DNA of 64,000 nucleotides from Trichodelitschia bisporula. Lineage: Eukaryota; Ascomycota; Dothideomycetes; Phaeotrichales; Phaeotrichaceae. The DNA lies in assembly GCA_010356995.1 (NCBI GenBank), contig ML996705.1, positions 62,001 to 126,000 of the forward strand. The letters are read 5' to 3'. Made by a program: the position numbers and the translations under genes. The notes under the pieces were generated by a model, which saw only the letters and a list, made by a program, of their open reading frames with translations, was not told the origin of the DNA and ran no database searches. Below, one piece after another: positions 11,001 through 24,900 of this stretch (its first letter is position 1; each line of letters starts with the position of its first letter).

Positions 11001-12858
11001 AAACCCCTTCGCAAGCAAGAAATTCTGCACACGCTTGATACACCCCGTCGCCGCCGCAACCTGCGGCAGCGTCTGCAGGAGCATCATACTCGGCGTGGTT
11101 AGCAAGGCGAGGATAGTAAGACTCGTAAACGCCTGCGCCGTTGTCAACGGCGGCGTCCCCCGAACCTTCGCCTCAATCGCAAACGCCGCAAACACAATCA
11201 AACTGCTCAGCAAATTCGGAATCGAGGATACCGCCCACGTCATAACCGTGAGTTTCCGAAACCGCATCGCCTGCTTAATCTCCGTAACCCGCTCCTGCTG
11301 CAGGAACATGCCCATATTCAGCGCGATCCCCGTAAGCTTGACACTCTTGATGCTGCGCAGCGCGGAACTAGTCACGCCCACGCGGTGCTGCACGGCGCGC
11401 ACCCAGCGCGCCTGGCTAGGGCCCATGCGCTTCGCGGTCTGCGATTGCAGAAAGAAGCAGAAGAAGGCGACGAGCGTGGGGGCGACGGCGGTGGCGCCGA
11501 GTTGCCGCCAGAGGAGCCAGATCCCTATGCCGATTTGCGTGAATTGGGCCCAGAGTTCGGAGGCCTGAACGAGGGATATGGCGATGCGGTCGATGTCGGT
11601 GCTCATCAGCGTCACAGCGGCGAGGTTGCCGTGATCCATGTCTGCGGAGAGCGCCTTGGTGTAGATTAGGGAGGCGGTGGCGCCGCGGAACATGGTGATC
11701 ATGCGGAAGACGTTGTAGTAGTACTTTGCCGTCGCGAGCTGGGCCCGTCAGCTTCATCACATCACAGCGGGATACATGAACCTACCGCAACACCCCCGTA
11801 AATCAGTGCCGCAGCGCCAATGAGCCCGTAAGCATGGTTCTTGTTCCGGAACCGCGCCGGCGTCTCAAGATACACGATCGCATCGGTAATAAGGAAGGTC
11901 TGCGCGTAGCTCAGCGCGATCATGCAGGCGCGGACGGGGACGGTGCGCAGGATGGCCCATTTGAGGCAGGATACGCCGGCGAAGACCATGGGGTAGGATT
12001 CTTTCGTTTTGTCTGCGGGGATCAGTGACAGCCCGAGCGGTTAGCTTACTTCACATACACTTCTCCCATGCGGCCTGCATCTGGTCGCGCAGCAGCTCGG
12101 AGTGCAGCCCATGGTCGAGCGTGTCGATGTCGTCGAGGCCGAGAATCTTCTTGTTCCCGAGGAAGAGGATGGGTGTGAGCCACCACATGAAGAGCCGGTT
12201 GAACGGGCCTGCCGTATCGGTTGGGCCGAGCGGATAATCGCTCGGCAGCAGATATGCGGTCTTGGGCCAGGAGTCAACGCAGAGGAGGATGAATTTGGCG
12301 GCGAGGCCGGCCGCCGTGACGGCCGCGATCTTGGGCACATAATGGCGGATATAGAGTGTGCGGACGAGGAGGACGTCGCCCGTGAGCGTCGAGAGCAGAT
12401 AGACGAAGGTCAGTAGACCGGGGCGCGTGGTGCGGCTGTGCTCAAAGGCGATAAGGCCCGTTAGAGCCAGCGCGGCTATTAATTCCAGGGCGCTGGTTGC
12501 GACGGCGACGTGGATGATTGGCTGCTTGGTCCAGAGGGCGAGCCTTGCGATTGAAAGGCCGATGACGATAACGGCGAGTCCCTAGATATTTAGCGCTGCA
12601 TCCAATCAAATGGTCCTAAGGGCTGAATCCTACTATCTTAAATGCATATATAGGGTGAGACCGCGTTTTGGTAGACGCACGGCGGAGCAACCACAGGCGA
12701 AGAGGGAGCAGGAGCAGGAACAGCGACGAGACGCCAATGCCGAAGATACTCTGCTCGAAGGTAACGGTAAAATCGAATTGATCACATTTGACCCCAGGGC
12801 CGAAGCTCCGGTCGGCGAGCACATCGCAGGATCGCGACGTACTAGAACTAGCAGCCAT
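8064..12858 (-). CDS. ABCC-type (MRP-like) multidrug ABC transporter
   Basis: Full-length exporter of 1519 aa. Exons run 12858-12634, 12581-12059, 12012-11786, 11738-9752, 9705-9594 and 9549-8064; the introns are 44-52 nt. The N-terminus (..FGPGVKCDQFDFTVTFEQSI) is the typical opening of fungal ABCC pumps and precedes a TMD0 of several hydrophobic helices. NBD1 has Walker A GPVGSGKS (about residue 718), signature LSGGQ and Walker B LLVLDDF. NBD2 has Walker A GRTGSGKS (about 1318), signature LSHGE and Walker B VLVLDEATSNMD. NBD1 has Asp where the catalytic Glu should be, the normal asymmetry of ABCC proteins, so ATP hydrolysis is expected mainly at the other site. The NBD2 signature reads LSHGE rather than LSHGQ, which is less usual. 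Substrate unknown: detoxification, vacuolar sequestration or metabolite export are all possible. No biosynthetic genes adjoin it. Confidence 0.93.
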
Positions 12859-14822
12859 TTACAGCTCAGAGACGAAAGTAGTAACAACAGAGATTAATGA
12901 ACATTGAGCAATTAAAGCCATGCGGATATTGTGCGCCCAAGGCCGAACTATAACCATCAAGCTTTTGTTTCGCCCTCCCGCGGGCAGGCAGCAACCTCAC
13001 GGCTAATGCGTCAAATCAGAGTTCACTGTCAAAATGCTCTTGGAAGATCAAACGGGCAAGACAGCTATCAGGCGACTCAGAGCAGCCCCTCGGCAAGGGG
13101 CGCCAATGAAACCAGGAGGTGGAGAGCGGACGAGCATGCAGGCGATCTGGGATAGGGGTGGTGGTCGGTGAACGAGATGGAAACACCGATGCCTGGACAT
13201 GGATAGGAGACCAGATTGGGAAGAGATGGATGGGTGTAGGCGGACGATTGATAATTCCGGGGAAGGCAGCAGAATATTCCATGTTCTCACTGGAGCTGTT
13301 GTGCAGCTTATGCATCTCGGATGTCGCCCTGCATGCGCCATCGCCGTCTTGCGGCTATTTCTCCTCGCTCGCTTAGGGTACGAGGCAGCATCCAGTAGAA
13401 TCATAGTAGAACATAACCGGCCCGGCTTCGATGAACCATAATCGGAATCGAGAAGTTTATAGAGTAACTGATGCCTGGACCTTAGTATCGTCCGTGTCGT
13501 CCAAAAGTCCATTCTCTGTAGCACCGCTGAGACTCCAAGAAAAACCTCCCGTTTTAACTCCCGTGCGGCTCTTCGCAATTCTCTGACCGCAGTGCCCAAA
13601 GCGCCCGACGTCCATAGTCTCGCCCGCCACATCCCAGGAACGGAGGTGCAGTGCAGGCCAGAGCATGTACCAATGGCCAGCGTCAGGGCTGCAGAAAAGT
13701 GAACAACCTCGGATCTCCGACGCGTCGGAGGTTTTGTAACGCCGACCTGATCGGTGGCCGCCCCATGCCAAAGCCTAGCATCGGGCGTCAAGCGCTCTCG
13801 CTCTCGCGGTCCCCTGTATACGTAGTAGTAGCCCTTGTCTCGATGCGGAATCCTTCGGTCGTAGGCACAGCGACGCTGCAGCTGGACCGGGAGGGTCGCG
13901 ATGGGGATGTTCCTGGTGGTGAGGGGCCGGTGGGCCGCGTGCGAGACCGAGAGATTAAGTTCTAAGCCCAATGTGATAGTTGAAGGGGAGCCGATCAGGG
14001 CGAGAGCGAAGTTTAAGTCGAGATAAGAAAGTGATGATGAGGCACGTCGAGTGCCGGGGTGCAACTCGAATCCGAGTTGGGGTAAACATGGAACCCAGCC
14101 CGAGATAGTCTAGGCGTCGTTCCGAGGGCGAAGGGATAACCAAGTCTGACCTCTATCCCGTCCTGGACAGGATGGCCTCGATCCGGACTCTTTTATGTCT
14201 AGTCGGTGATGAAATGGATGTCGGCATTCTTCCCATACCGACCGTGACGAGCCTGGCGGGGTGAAAATGCCACGACAAAAGCCAGGACATCCGAAATTTT
14301 ATGCAATGGAAACACCAATTTGAAAAGTGTGCGGTGTGCGGTGTGCGGTGAACCGAATTTCATGCTTTCAGATGGAGATGCGATGCGAACAAGACTAAAT
14401 CCGAAGGGCCAGAAACAGCAAGTGCAGCCCGCTTAATGGTGTAACGCGGGGAAGACAACCGTCGAGTGCTTTTAGGCTTCAGGCAAAAATGGAAGTAGAA
14501 GTCATCCGAAGGTACCACAGAGTGAATCACGATGATAATGAATTAACCGGGCTTTGGCTTCGGCAGGTGAAGGTCAACACAGATAGGGACTGAACAAAGG
14601 CCTTTAATACATAATGCACATAGATGCCAGCGGGATCACTTGCATAAATCAATAAAATCTGCGAATAGATGCATTCAGCGGCAAAAGAAGCCGAACAGCT
14701 ACCTAATGCCCATCGACAAAAGCGGAAACCAGATATAATTGCAATCTATGAAGCCATTATCCCCGAGAACCGTCCCCGCCTTATCCCCTAGTCATGAAGA
14801 GATCTCGAACCACGATACGACT
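12859..14822. other. Intergenic region upstream of the ABC transporter
   Basis: This 2.0 kb stretch lies between the ABC transporter start (12858, minus) and the CDC48 stop (14823, minus). It holds the transporter promoter and the CDC48 3' UTR. A 338-codon frame is open on the minus strand (14064-13048), but its translation is rich in Arg, Ser and scattered Cys and shows no domain. I do not call it a gene. GTGCGGT is repeated about three times at 14329-14350. Confidence 0.5.
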
Positions 14823-17523
<2,701 letters not shown>

Positions 17524-18388
17524 GTTGGAAGCTGGCGTGTAGTCTAAATGTGGGAACGATGGCTGACAGTAACCAGCAAAGTCAATAGAAACTCCGTCTG
17601 TGAAGATGCGGAGATCCGAAATAACAGGCAGAGCGTTGGAATGAGTGGGATGAAAGCAGATGGAGGTGGATGGCAAAACAGAGGGTGGGGGTTGTGGAGA
17701 TGATGAGGTTGTGGAAGCTGTGTTGGTGGCCATGAAGTGCTGGAGCTCCTCTTGCCGCACGCCTAGCGCCAAGCCAACCGGGGCCCATTCACGTGCATTA
17801 TATGAGGCAGCGGCAAGGCACTCTTTCACACAGACCAATAGCTAACCGCCGGCCCAACCCATCTCCGACGCCGCCGAAGCCTCTGGAAGCTTCAGTCAAG
17901 TGATAAGTCACCACCTTACCCTCACCCACAAAGAAATCAATCTGTCCTCATCCCGTCGATTTGTCACCAAGTCATCACATATCGCGCTTCGGCGTTTGCA
18001 AGCTACAGTCGAACTGCGGATAGCGTCCGGCGTGCCATAAGGCTTTGATGGCAAATTTGCCGCCCATGGCCACCACAACGGTCAAGTGCTGGACGGGCAA
18101 CAGGTAGCCAGATGGCCGGCGACATGCTTTCATTCTCGTGGCTCTTTCCGTTGGTACCGCTGCCTGCCACGCCTCACCGTTGAACCAGTCTTTGGCATGC
18201 CATGCAGGGTTCCGTTTGGTGTTCACGCTCAGCCTCACTTTGTCAGCGACAAGGCTGGCAATACAGCGACCCAAAGTTAAGCAAGAGGCCTCTTGATTTT
18301 GAAGTAAATACATGCGAAATAAGTCAACGGAACCCCATGTACAGTCACCCCTTTTGCGTCCCATTAGCAGCTCGACGCGGCTGGAGCT
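17524..18388. promoter_or_regulatory. CDC48 upstream region with three PACE-like boxes
   Basis: This 865-bp region upstream of CDC48 (minus) also holds the 3' end of the six-Cys gene. GATGGCAAAA at 17669-17678, and GATGGCAAA (18047-18055) directly abutting TTTGCCGCC (18056-18064), each differ by one base from the proteasome-associated control element GGTGGCAAA. In yeast that element is bound by Rpn4 and controls proteasome genes and CDC48. Whether the motif acts in this fungus is inference. Confidence 0.4.
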
Positions 18389-18820
18389 CTAGCAGCGCCT
18401 CTCGCGGAACTCGCGTTCAATCCGCTCGCAGTGTTCGCGAGGCCGGCGGTCACTGTGTGTTATCAGTATTGACCTTCTACTAACAAGTCCAGTATTACAT
18501 ACCGCCAGCAGTAGTCAAGATCATCTCTAAGCCGACGGCACTCGTGTTGGTGGTTGTTGCGGTGCTCCCAGTCGTCGCGGTCACGGCCCCCGTAGCTACG
18601 GTCCCGGCGGCAGCGTTCCCTAGCCGTGTCAGCACTTACCGCGCAAACAAGGCTACACTACGAACCTTTCATCCCTGTTGTTGTAGCGATCGCAGTAGTC
18701 AAACGCGGCGACCGGAGCCGCATCAACAGCCGCGGCGTTGACGTTGGCCTCCGCAGGAGCAGCAAAAGCACCCGCCGCCAGGCAGATGATGGAAATGAGG
18801 GCAGTCTTCGTGAAGAGCAT
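18389..18820 (-). CDS. Small secreted six-cysteine, Arg-rich protein
   Basis: Three exons, 18820-18666, 18619-18503 and 18452-18389, with introns of 46 and 50 nt, give 111 aa. A signal peptide is plain (MLFTKTALISIICLAAGAFA, cleavage probably near residue 20-21), followed by an Ala/Val-rich stretch (APAEANVNAA..) that may be a propeptide. The mature part is very rich in Arg with Asp/Glu and has exactly six cysteines at residues 43, 55, 79, 89, 99 and 111. The spacing C-x11-C-x23-C-x9-C-x9-C-x11-C is close to symmetrical. Even numbers of cysteines and helix-friendly spacing suggest a disulphide-locked helical fold. A TATA box lies 112 nt before the ATG. I recognise no family; an effector, antimicrobial peptide or wall protein are all possible. 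The gene is real in my view because the three exons keep frame and the cysteine rhythm spans all splice sites. Confidence 0.75.
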
Positions 18821-20968
18821 TGTGTCGTTCTGACTTGTGGGTGAGACTGAAAGAATGTCTGAAGTAGGCTTGGGAAGGAATGTAAGCTGCTTGCTGATGA
18901 TCTTTCCAGGAGAGCAGTCGTGGAGCTTTATACCCTCGAGCTTCTCTAGAAGGTAGACCAACTTCCCAAGGCTAGTTGTGGCCAGTGGCTTCCGGATACG
19001 AGCTGTCAATCAAAACCTCATGCGACTCCACCATCTCCTCCTTTCTGTTGATTAAGCACCACACCCTTCGCCGATGATTCCTGGGTTGAACAGTGTCCAG
19101 GCGTCGCTCTCGGCTAATGAGGATGGAATCTAATGCTGCAGATTATTGAGATGCGGGTATTATTTCTCTGCGCGGTCGAAAATAGAAACCTTGTGCAAGT
19201 ATACGCCAGCAAATAAGAGCAACAGTGTTCCTCACTGTCAGTGAACAGTGCGGACGATGGCACACGTCGGAATATCAAAGTACGGCCGAACCTTATCCTT
19301 CTTGCGGTCCGCGCTCAAGGCACGGTATCAGGAGGCGGGATCCACGGAGCATCGGCTGCCTCGCAGGGCGCCCAAAGCCCGAAGCAGTCTCACAATCCCG
19401 GGTCACCAAGTCCACGCCGTGACGCGTATGAAAGGGCCATTCCCCGTGAGGCCAAGATCACGGCCAAGGCTACTTAATGAGAGGTTTACGCAAGTTGGGG
19501 AAGCTCCGCCACAGCCAGGTGCATGTACCGCTCTCCTTGCACTCTCAATGAGACTGTCGAGCCTCTTGGTATCAATTATCAAAGTTCCTGATAAAATCCT
19601 AACCGGGTTTTCAGCGCAAGCCTTCCCGTCTGCTGATTGCGATTGCGTAGACATGTACACATAACAGTCTCGTCGATCTGCCCTCGGCACTGGTCAGGCA
19701 CATCACCAAGTGTGGAGCAACATCCTCGTCATGCCCCGCAGCAGCTTCATCATATCGCAAATATGGCATCCAGGTACCTGATTTCTGGGAAAACCAGCAG
19801 CGAGACATCCTTGGGGGTTGAACGGCTCGACGACTGCAATATGCCACAGCGACCTTCAGATATCGTTGTACGACGAGATTGATGAATTTGGCCATCGAAC
19901 GGCAAGCTCTGAAAAAGTCCTTGAGAGAGCGTCACGGATGTCAAAGACTCCCTCTGCCCGCAACAGTGCGGAAACTGGAAGGGGACCAGAAAACGATGGA
20001 AACCTCCCCCGCCTTCGCTAACAACCGCGTGGCACCGCTCCCCCACGCCCCTCGCGCCGGCTCGTGGCCGTATCCTCGACTGCCTAGACCATCGACTTCG
20101 GCAGTGATAACGATCCGAGAGAGATTGCTGAAGAACACAGGTTGATTGGGCCAAGACTCCTGGTTCCATAGATGTCGATGTCGGTGATTGGACCAGCACC
20201 TCGTTTCGGCCCATATGCCTGGATTGCAGTCCCAAAAATAGGCTAAGCGTCACTTAGCTATCCCAAGACACGGCCAAGAAAGTCTTGAATGGATTAACAT
20301 TCTAAATTTTCATGGTTGTTTGTGGGGTAATAAGCAAGGACGGTCGGCAATGCGAGTGATCTCAATGGCGGCAGGGGTGACAGTGGATGTTGCTGTCTCG
20401 CTCCAAAGCACACGACAACAGGACATGCTGTTGGCTCACGATGTCCGAGCTTGGGCTTCTCGATGAGATATGGGTCGAGACTCCATGGCAGGGGTGGGAG
20501 TCTAGGTTCTGTTCGAAAGCCGATGGGGTTATTTGGCAGGCCGCCCGACATTCCAGCCCGGGGTTGGGTGGACAATCGGATGCCCCAATATCGGGAAAGG
20601 TTGCGTATCGTCGTTCCCAGGTATTGCAGCTCATGTCAGTGCCTGTGCTTCTAGGGCAGCTCGGAAATCGTGGCCCACGGATAAAGTGCAACAGGGCCGG
20701 AGCCGAGGGGCAATGACAAGAGTTCAGATGTAAACACTCCTTCGCGCCCGATTATTGATGTATGAAATTGATAGCAAGGCATCAAGGCAGAAGTTGAGAC
20801 CGAAGTCATGTGAGACTTTGTGGTCCGTGCGCCGGGGTTACTATGTTCCACGGCGCGGCTCTAGATGGCGGTGCAGGAAACGGTCGCGGATAACGCGTCG
20901 ATTATACGGGCTGGAAGCTACGAACCCCGTCATCAAATTTACGTCCAATCTCTGCCGCCGCTGTCAGA
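18821..20968. other. Intergenic region between divergent genes
   Basis: These 2.1 kb lie between the six-Cys gene (minus) and PRP19 (plus). Apart from the TATA box listed separately, I see nothing that looks like a gene. The open frames (up to about 167 codons) overlap one another on both strands and have no recognisable features. Confidence 0.5.
18926..18932 (-). promoter_or_regulatory. TATA box of the six-Cys secreted protein gene
   Basis: TATAAAG on the minus strand, 106-112 nt before the start codon at 18820. The spacing matches that of the two other secreted-protein genes in this window. Confidence 0.55.
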
Positions 20969-22565
20969 ATGCTCTGTGCTAGTAAGTGCGTTCATGTGTG
21001 GAGAACTGCTCCTAATAGTGCACAGTTTCTGGCGAAGCGCCGCAGGTGCCCGTTGCCTCGCGCAAAAGTGGTGAGTTCGGCCGTCCCGTTGCCGTTTTAC
21101 TGCTAATAAGGACAGGGAATGTGTTTGAGAAACGTCTAATCGAGGCGTATATTGCCGACCATGGCACCGACCCCGTCACCGGCGAAGAGCTTACAGTCGA
21201 TGACCTGGTCGAACTGAAGACCGCGCGCGTCGTCCGTCCCCGCCCTCCGACTCTCACCTCGATTCCTGCGCTCCTGGCTACATTTCAAAACGAATGGGAT
21301 GCATTGGCGCTTGAGTCGTACACTCTCAAGCAGCAGCTGGCGCAGACGCGGCAGGAACTCAGTTCCGCGCTCTACCAGTATGAGGGAGCTCTCCGCGTGA
21401 ACGCCAAGCTGATCAAAGAGCGCGACGACGCGAGAGATGCCCTGTCCAAGGTTACCATCCAGAGCGGTGGTGCGCCAACGAACGGCAGTGAGATGGAGGT
21501 CGACTCGAAGGCGCTGCCTGAGGCCATAGTAGAGAAGGTAGAGGCTACTTACCAAAAGTATGTTGCTCATCACGATATCTTTGCGTCACTAACAGCCACA
21601 GGTCATCGTCCACCCGTAAGAAGCGCACCATCCCTGAAGGCTGGGCCACGGCCGAGACGATTCAGGCTTTTGAGCCAACGCCAACCGGAACTGTGGTGCC
21701 CGGATCGCAGGCGCTTGCCGTGGACAAGAGCGGAGACCTTGCCCTGTTGGACGGTAGCGACGGCATAGTGATCGTGTACTCTTTGTCGCAAAAGAAGACG
21801 CTCCACACTCTGAAGGCTGGTTCTGCTGTGACCGACGCGATCTGGTGGGGTTCGCGGGCAATTATCGCGCTTACCTCCGGCGCCATCGTGGTCTTCGAGG
21901 GCGAGTCGCAGGTGGCCAAACTGGCAGCGCATGCTGGGCCGGTAACTGGCCTGGCCTTGCATCCCTCTGGCGATCTGCTGGCGTCCGTTGGTGCCGACAA
22001 GAGCTACATCCTCTACGACCTCAGTACACTCAGCCAACTGACGCGCACCTTCACTTCATCCCGTAAGCGGTCTGTCATCCAGTGCGACGTTGGCTAACTA
22101 CCCGCAGAGCTCACATGCGTTCAATTCCATCCCGACGGCCATCTCCTGGCTGCTGGTGGTGTAGACGGCGAGATCAAGGTATTCGAGGTGAAGACCGGGA
22201 ACAACGCGGCAAACCTTGCCGGCAAGGGGCCCGTCCAAGCACTTGACTTTTCCGAGAACGGCTTCTGGCTCGCGTCCGTCACGGCCAACAGCAATGATGT
22301 CACGATCTGGGATCTGCGGAAGGTCGCCGCCGTCAAGACATTGGAGATTGGGTCGTTGGTCAGCAAGATCGAGTGGGACTACAGTGGACAGTTTTTGGCG
22401 ATAGCAGCGGCTGGATGCGTTGCCGTTCAGCAGTACTCCAAGTCCTCGAAGAGCTGGTCCGAGCCACTCCGCAAAGCGGTCCCCTCCCAGGACGTCGCCT
22501 GGGGCGCTTCGGCCAGCACCTTGGTGGCGCTCAGCGCGGAGGGCGAGATCATTTTACTGGCATGA
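20969..22565 (+). CDS. PRP19: Pre-mRNA-processing factor 19 (U-box E3 ligase, WD40)
   Basis: Core of the NineTeen complex, needed to activate the spliceosome; also a ubiquitin ligase used in the DNA damage response. Five exons, 20969-20981 (13 nt), 21026-21070, 21116-21557, 21602-22062 and 22108-22565, give 472 aa, near the usual length. The spliced N-terminus MLCAISGEAPQVPVASRKSG followed by NVFEKRLIEAYI is the Prp19 U-box, continuing to DPVTGEEL. A coiled coil for tetramer formation lies about residues 75-140, with a variable linker and a WD40 propeller from about 190 to the end. The chosen ATG is the only one that joins in frame to the U-box through the 44-nt first intron, and it gives the canonical MxCAISGE start. 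Function is well established in the family. Confidence 0.96.
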
Positions 22566-23674
22566 GGAGCAGACAGACTGACCGGACACGTGTAATATAT
22601 GCATTTCTGTTTTTGCGGTTGAACATTGTTCAAAGTGACTGGGCAGCTTTGTGGATCGGAGTTAAACGGAAAAGAGTTCGGGATTATGGCCACGACTTGA
22701 GGGGCGACGGAAAGCATGATGTCAAGATGCACGGTGTCAATGGACAGTGCGATCTATGCGGAGGCATCAAGACAGTTAGCAAGACAGTTGAGAAGATAAT
22801 TCTACCATCCGTAGGGGCTGCGACCTCGGTCTTGCTGCAACTTCAATCTCGCGGCGATGTTTGAAACATGCTCGGCGGGAACGGGCAACGGTACACCAAG
22901 ACAAGTCGACAAAGGTGGAAGGTGGCTATCTGCGATTTCTATCCAGAAGTCTATGGTGTTGCCGGAAGGACTCACTGGATCCATATCAGACGCGTCGGAA
23001 CTGGCTTCCACGGTCCAAACTGATTCACGGACAACCATACTGAAGGGGTGGTGAGCGAGGGGCCAAGGGCCATGCGAGAAAGTCATGGCTGTGCCGTATC
23101 GAAGTCTTTGCGGAGAGGATGGCTACGAGTTTTTCGGACGGCCGTCAGCGGCGGGAGAGGGGCATAAGTTCGCTAAACGCCGACGACTCGCGGAAAAGCT
23201 TCTTGGTAATGTGATTGCTCCTGTCAGCAGGAGTCGCTGCGATTCTTGCTCCCCAAGGGTGTGGCCAATTCCTATCACGTGCGTGAGTGAGTTGGAATTC
23301 CCCCAAAGTTGATGGAAGTGTACGTGGTGTGGGTGGCACGGCTCTGGACCTTGCCCGTCCCAAAGAAAGTGAGAGAGAGCGAGAGGCTTGGGAGAGCGGG
23401 TGAGACCCCCCAGAACGGCGACCACTTGAACAACTACCGCCACCACCGAGACCCAGCAACCAACACCACGCAACTCACAACCTCCTCTTCCCCACTTCAC
23501 CACCTCCACAGCCTCTGTCCCTTTTACAACCCCCCACACCCAACCCTCAGACTCGCCAACGCCGCTTTTCAGCACCGTATCCCCACAAAGAATACGCTTC
23601 CCGATCGTTTGCTGTAAAAGGAGGGTCCCTTTCACTCTCTCGCAGCTCGCTGCAGCACCGTCCGACGGCGGAAC
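22566..23674. other. Intergenic region
   Basis: This 1.1 kb region lies between PRP19 and the SIM/RING gene. The last 250 bp are C-rich and read as a long leader. No gene, repeat or RNA structure is recognised. Confidence 0.5.
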
Positions 23675-24900
23675 ATGGACAGCCCCCCACCTCCTCACCA
23701 GACATTGTGGTCGCGGGGAAACAAGGTCTGTCACTCCTCTTACAGCTGCATTACCAGCTCCCTATCCCCGCGATCCCGCCAACTGACTTCCTCGCAGCGA
23801 ACACACTCGCAAATGGAGTCCCGCAACAGGACCCACGCAGGCCGGTCTACCAGCCCTTCTTCCTCCTTAAGGGTGCCAGGTGCGGAACGCAATAACACCA
23901 TCTCCTTAGGCCAGCTACGCCTGCCACTGCCCAATCCGCAATTGAATCCAGAAAGAGGCATGACAATCCGGTGGCTGACCGACAACACAGAGCCCCGTCG
24001 CCGCCGCCCCTCTCCGGCCATGGAGCGTCCCGAGCCTCGCAACAGCGCACAGCCAGCGCCTGTCGTCATCGATCTGACCGAAGACAACGAAGACGATGTC
24101 GTTGTGAACACCGGCACCAATGCCCCACGCCATGTGAACCCTACGAGTCCCACGGGTCTCGGAAGCGCCTCGCGCCCGCCGCGCTTCTCTCGCGAGATCA
24201 TCGACTTGGTGTCCGACGACTCCCCTCAAGGCGAGCGACCTCCGGTGGTTCCACGTCCTGCAGCGGTTCCACATCCTGTCATAACGGTCGACGATGCGGA
24301 GGAGGATAATTCTCCCGACGTGGAGTTCGTTCGCGAGAGACGTAGAACTCCGGTACCGACGCCGCTCTGGGTGCAGACCCATCGTCTTGCGGAGGGCGTG
24401 AACGCTCACCATATCTTCCGACAGATATTGGCGCAAGGCTTCATGCGGTCGGATCCTGACAACTTCCAGTTCATCACTCCTGATATGGAGTATGACTCCA
24501 TAGGGTTTCCTATGCGAGCGCCCTCGACTCCCGCGCCTACCGTTACACCGAGCTATATAGCTCCACCCAAGCCGCCGGCTGGGTTCACGCGGTCCCTCGA
24601 GGAAGATGACATCCTCCTCTGCCCCAACTGTGACGAAGAGCTGTGCACGGGCGAGACCGACATCAAGCGTCAGGTGTGGATTGTCAAGAAATGTGGTCAT
24701 GTAAGTCTGCCAAGTACGCGACACACACTTGTCACTAACGCAAGCAGGTGTACTGCGGCGAGTGCACGAAGAGCCGTGCCATCACACGGTCCAAGAAGAG
24801 CAAGGAGCCGCAGCATGTAAAGCCCTTCAAGGAGTGCGTTGTAGAGGGGTGTAAAACCCGGGTGATAAGTCGGACGTCTATGATACAGATCTTCCTCTGA
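23675..24900 (+). CDS. SIM-containing RING protein, SUMO-targeted ubiquitin ligase-like
   Basis: Two certain exons, 23675-24700 and 24748-24900, give 392 aa. A further in-frame 72-nt segment (23726-23797, GTCTGT..CTGACTTCCTCGCAG) may be an intron, leaving 368 aa. Three acidic hydrophobic clusters look like SUMO-interacting motifs: VIDLTEDNEDD (near 24064), EIIDLVSDDS (near 24194) and VITVDDAEED (near 24280). The C-terminal zinc module reads LLCPNCDEEL..KKCGHVYCGEC..FKECVVEGCK and ends MIQIFL; the intron splits it right after CGH. Multiple SIMs plus a C-terminal RING is the plan of SUMO-targeted ubiquitin ligases such as Slx8-Rfp/RNF4, which ubiquitinate SUMOylated proteins and hand them to Cdc48 or the proteasome. 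The RING has an unusual CxxxxC last pair. Biochemical class is inferred. Confidence 0.75.

Noticed and set aside
14050-14090. tRNA-like T-arm (ACTCGAATCCGAGT)
   Set aside because: It is a simple palindrome; no acceptor stem or anticodon arm could be placed around it on either strand.
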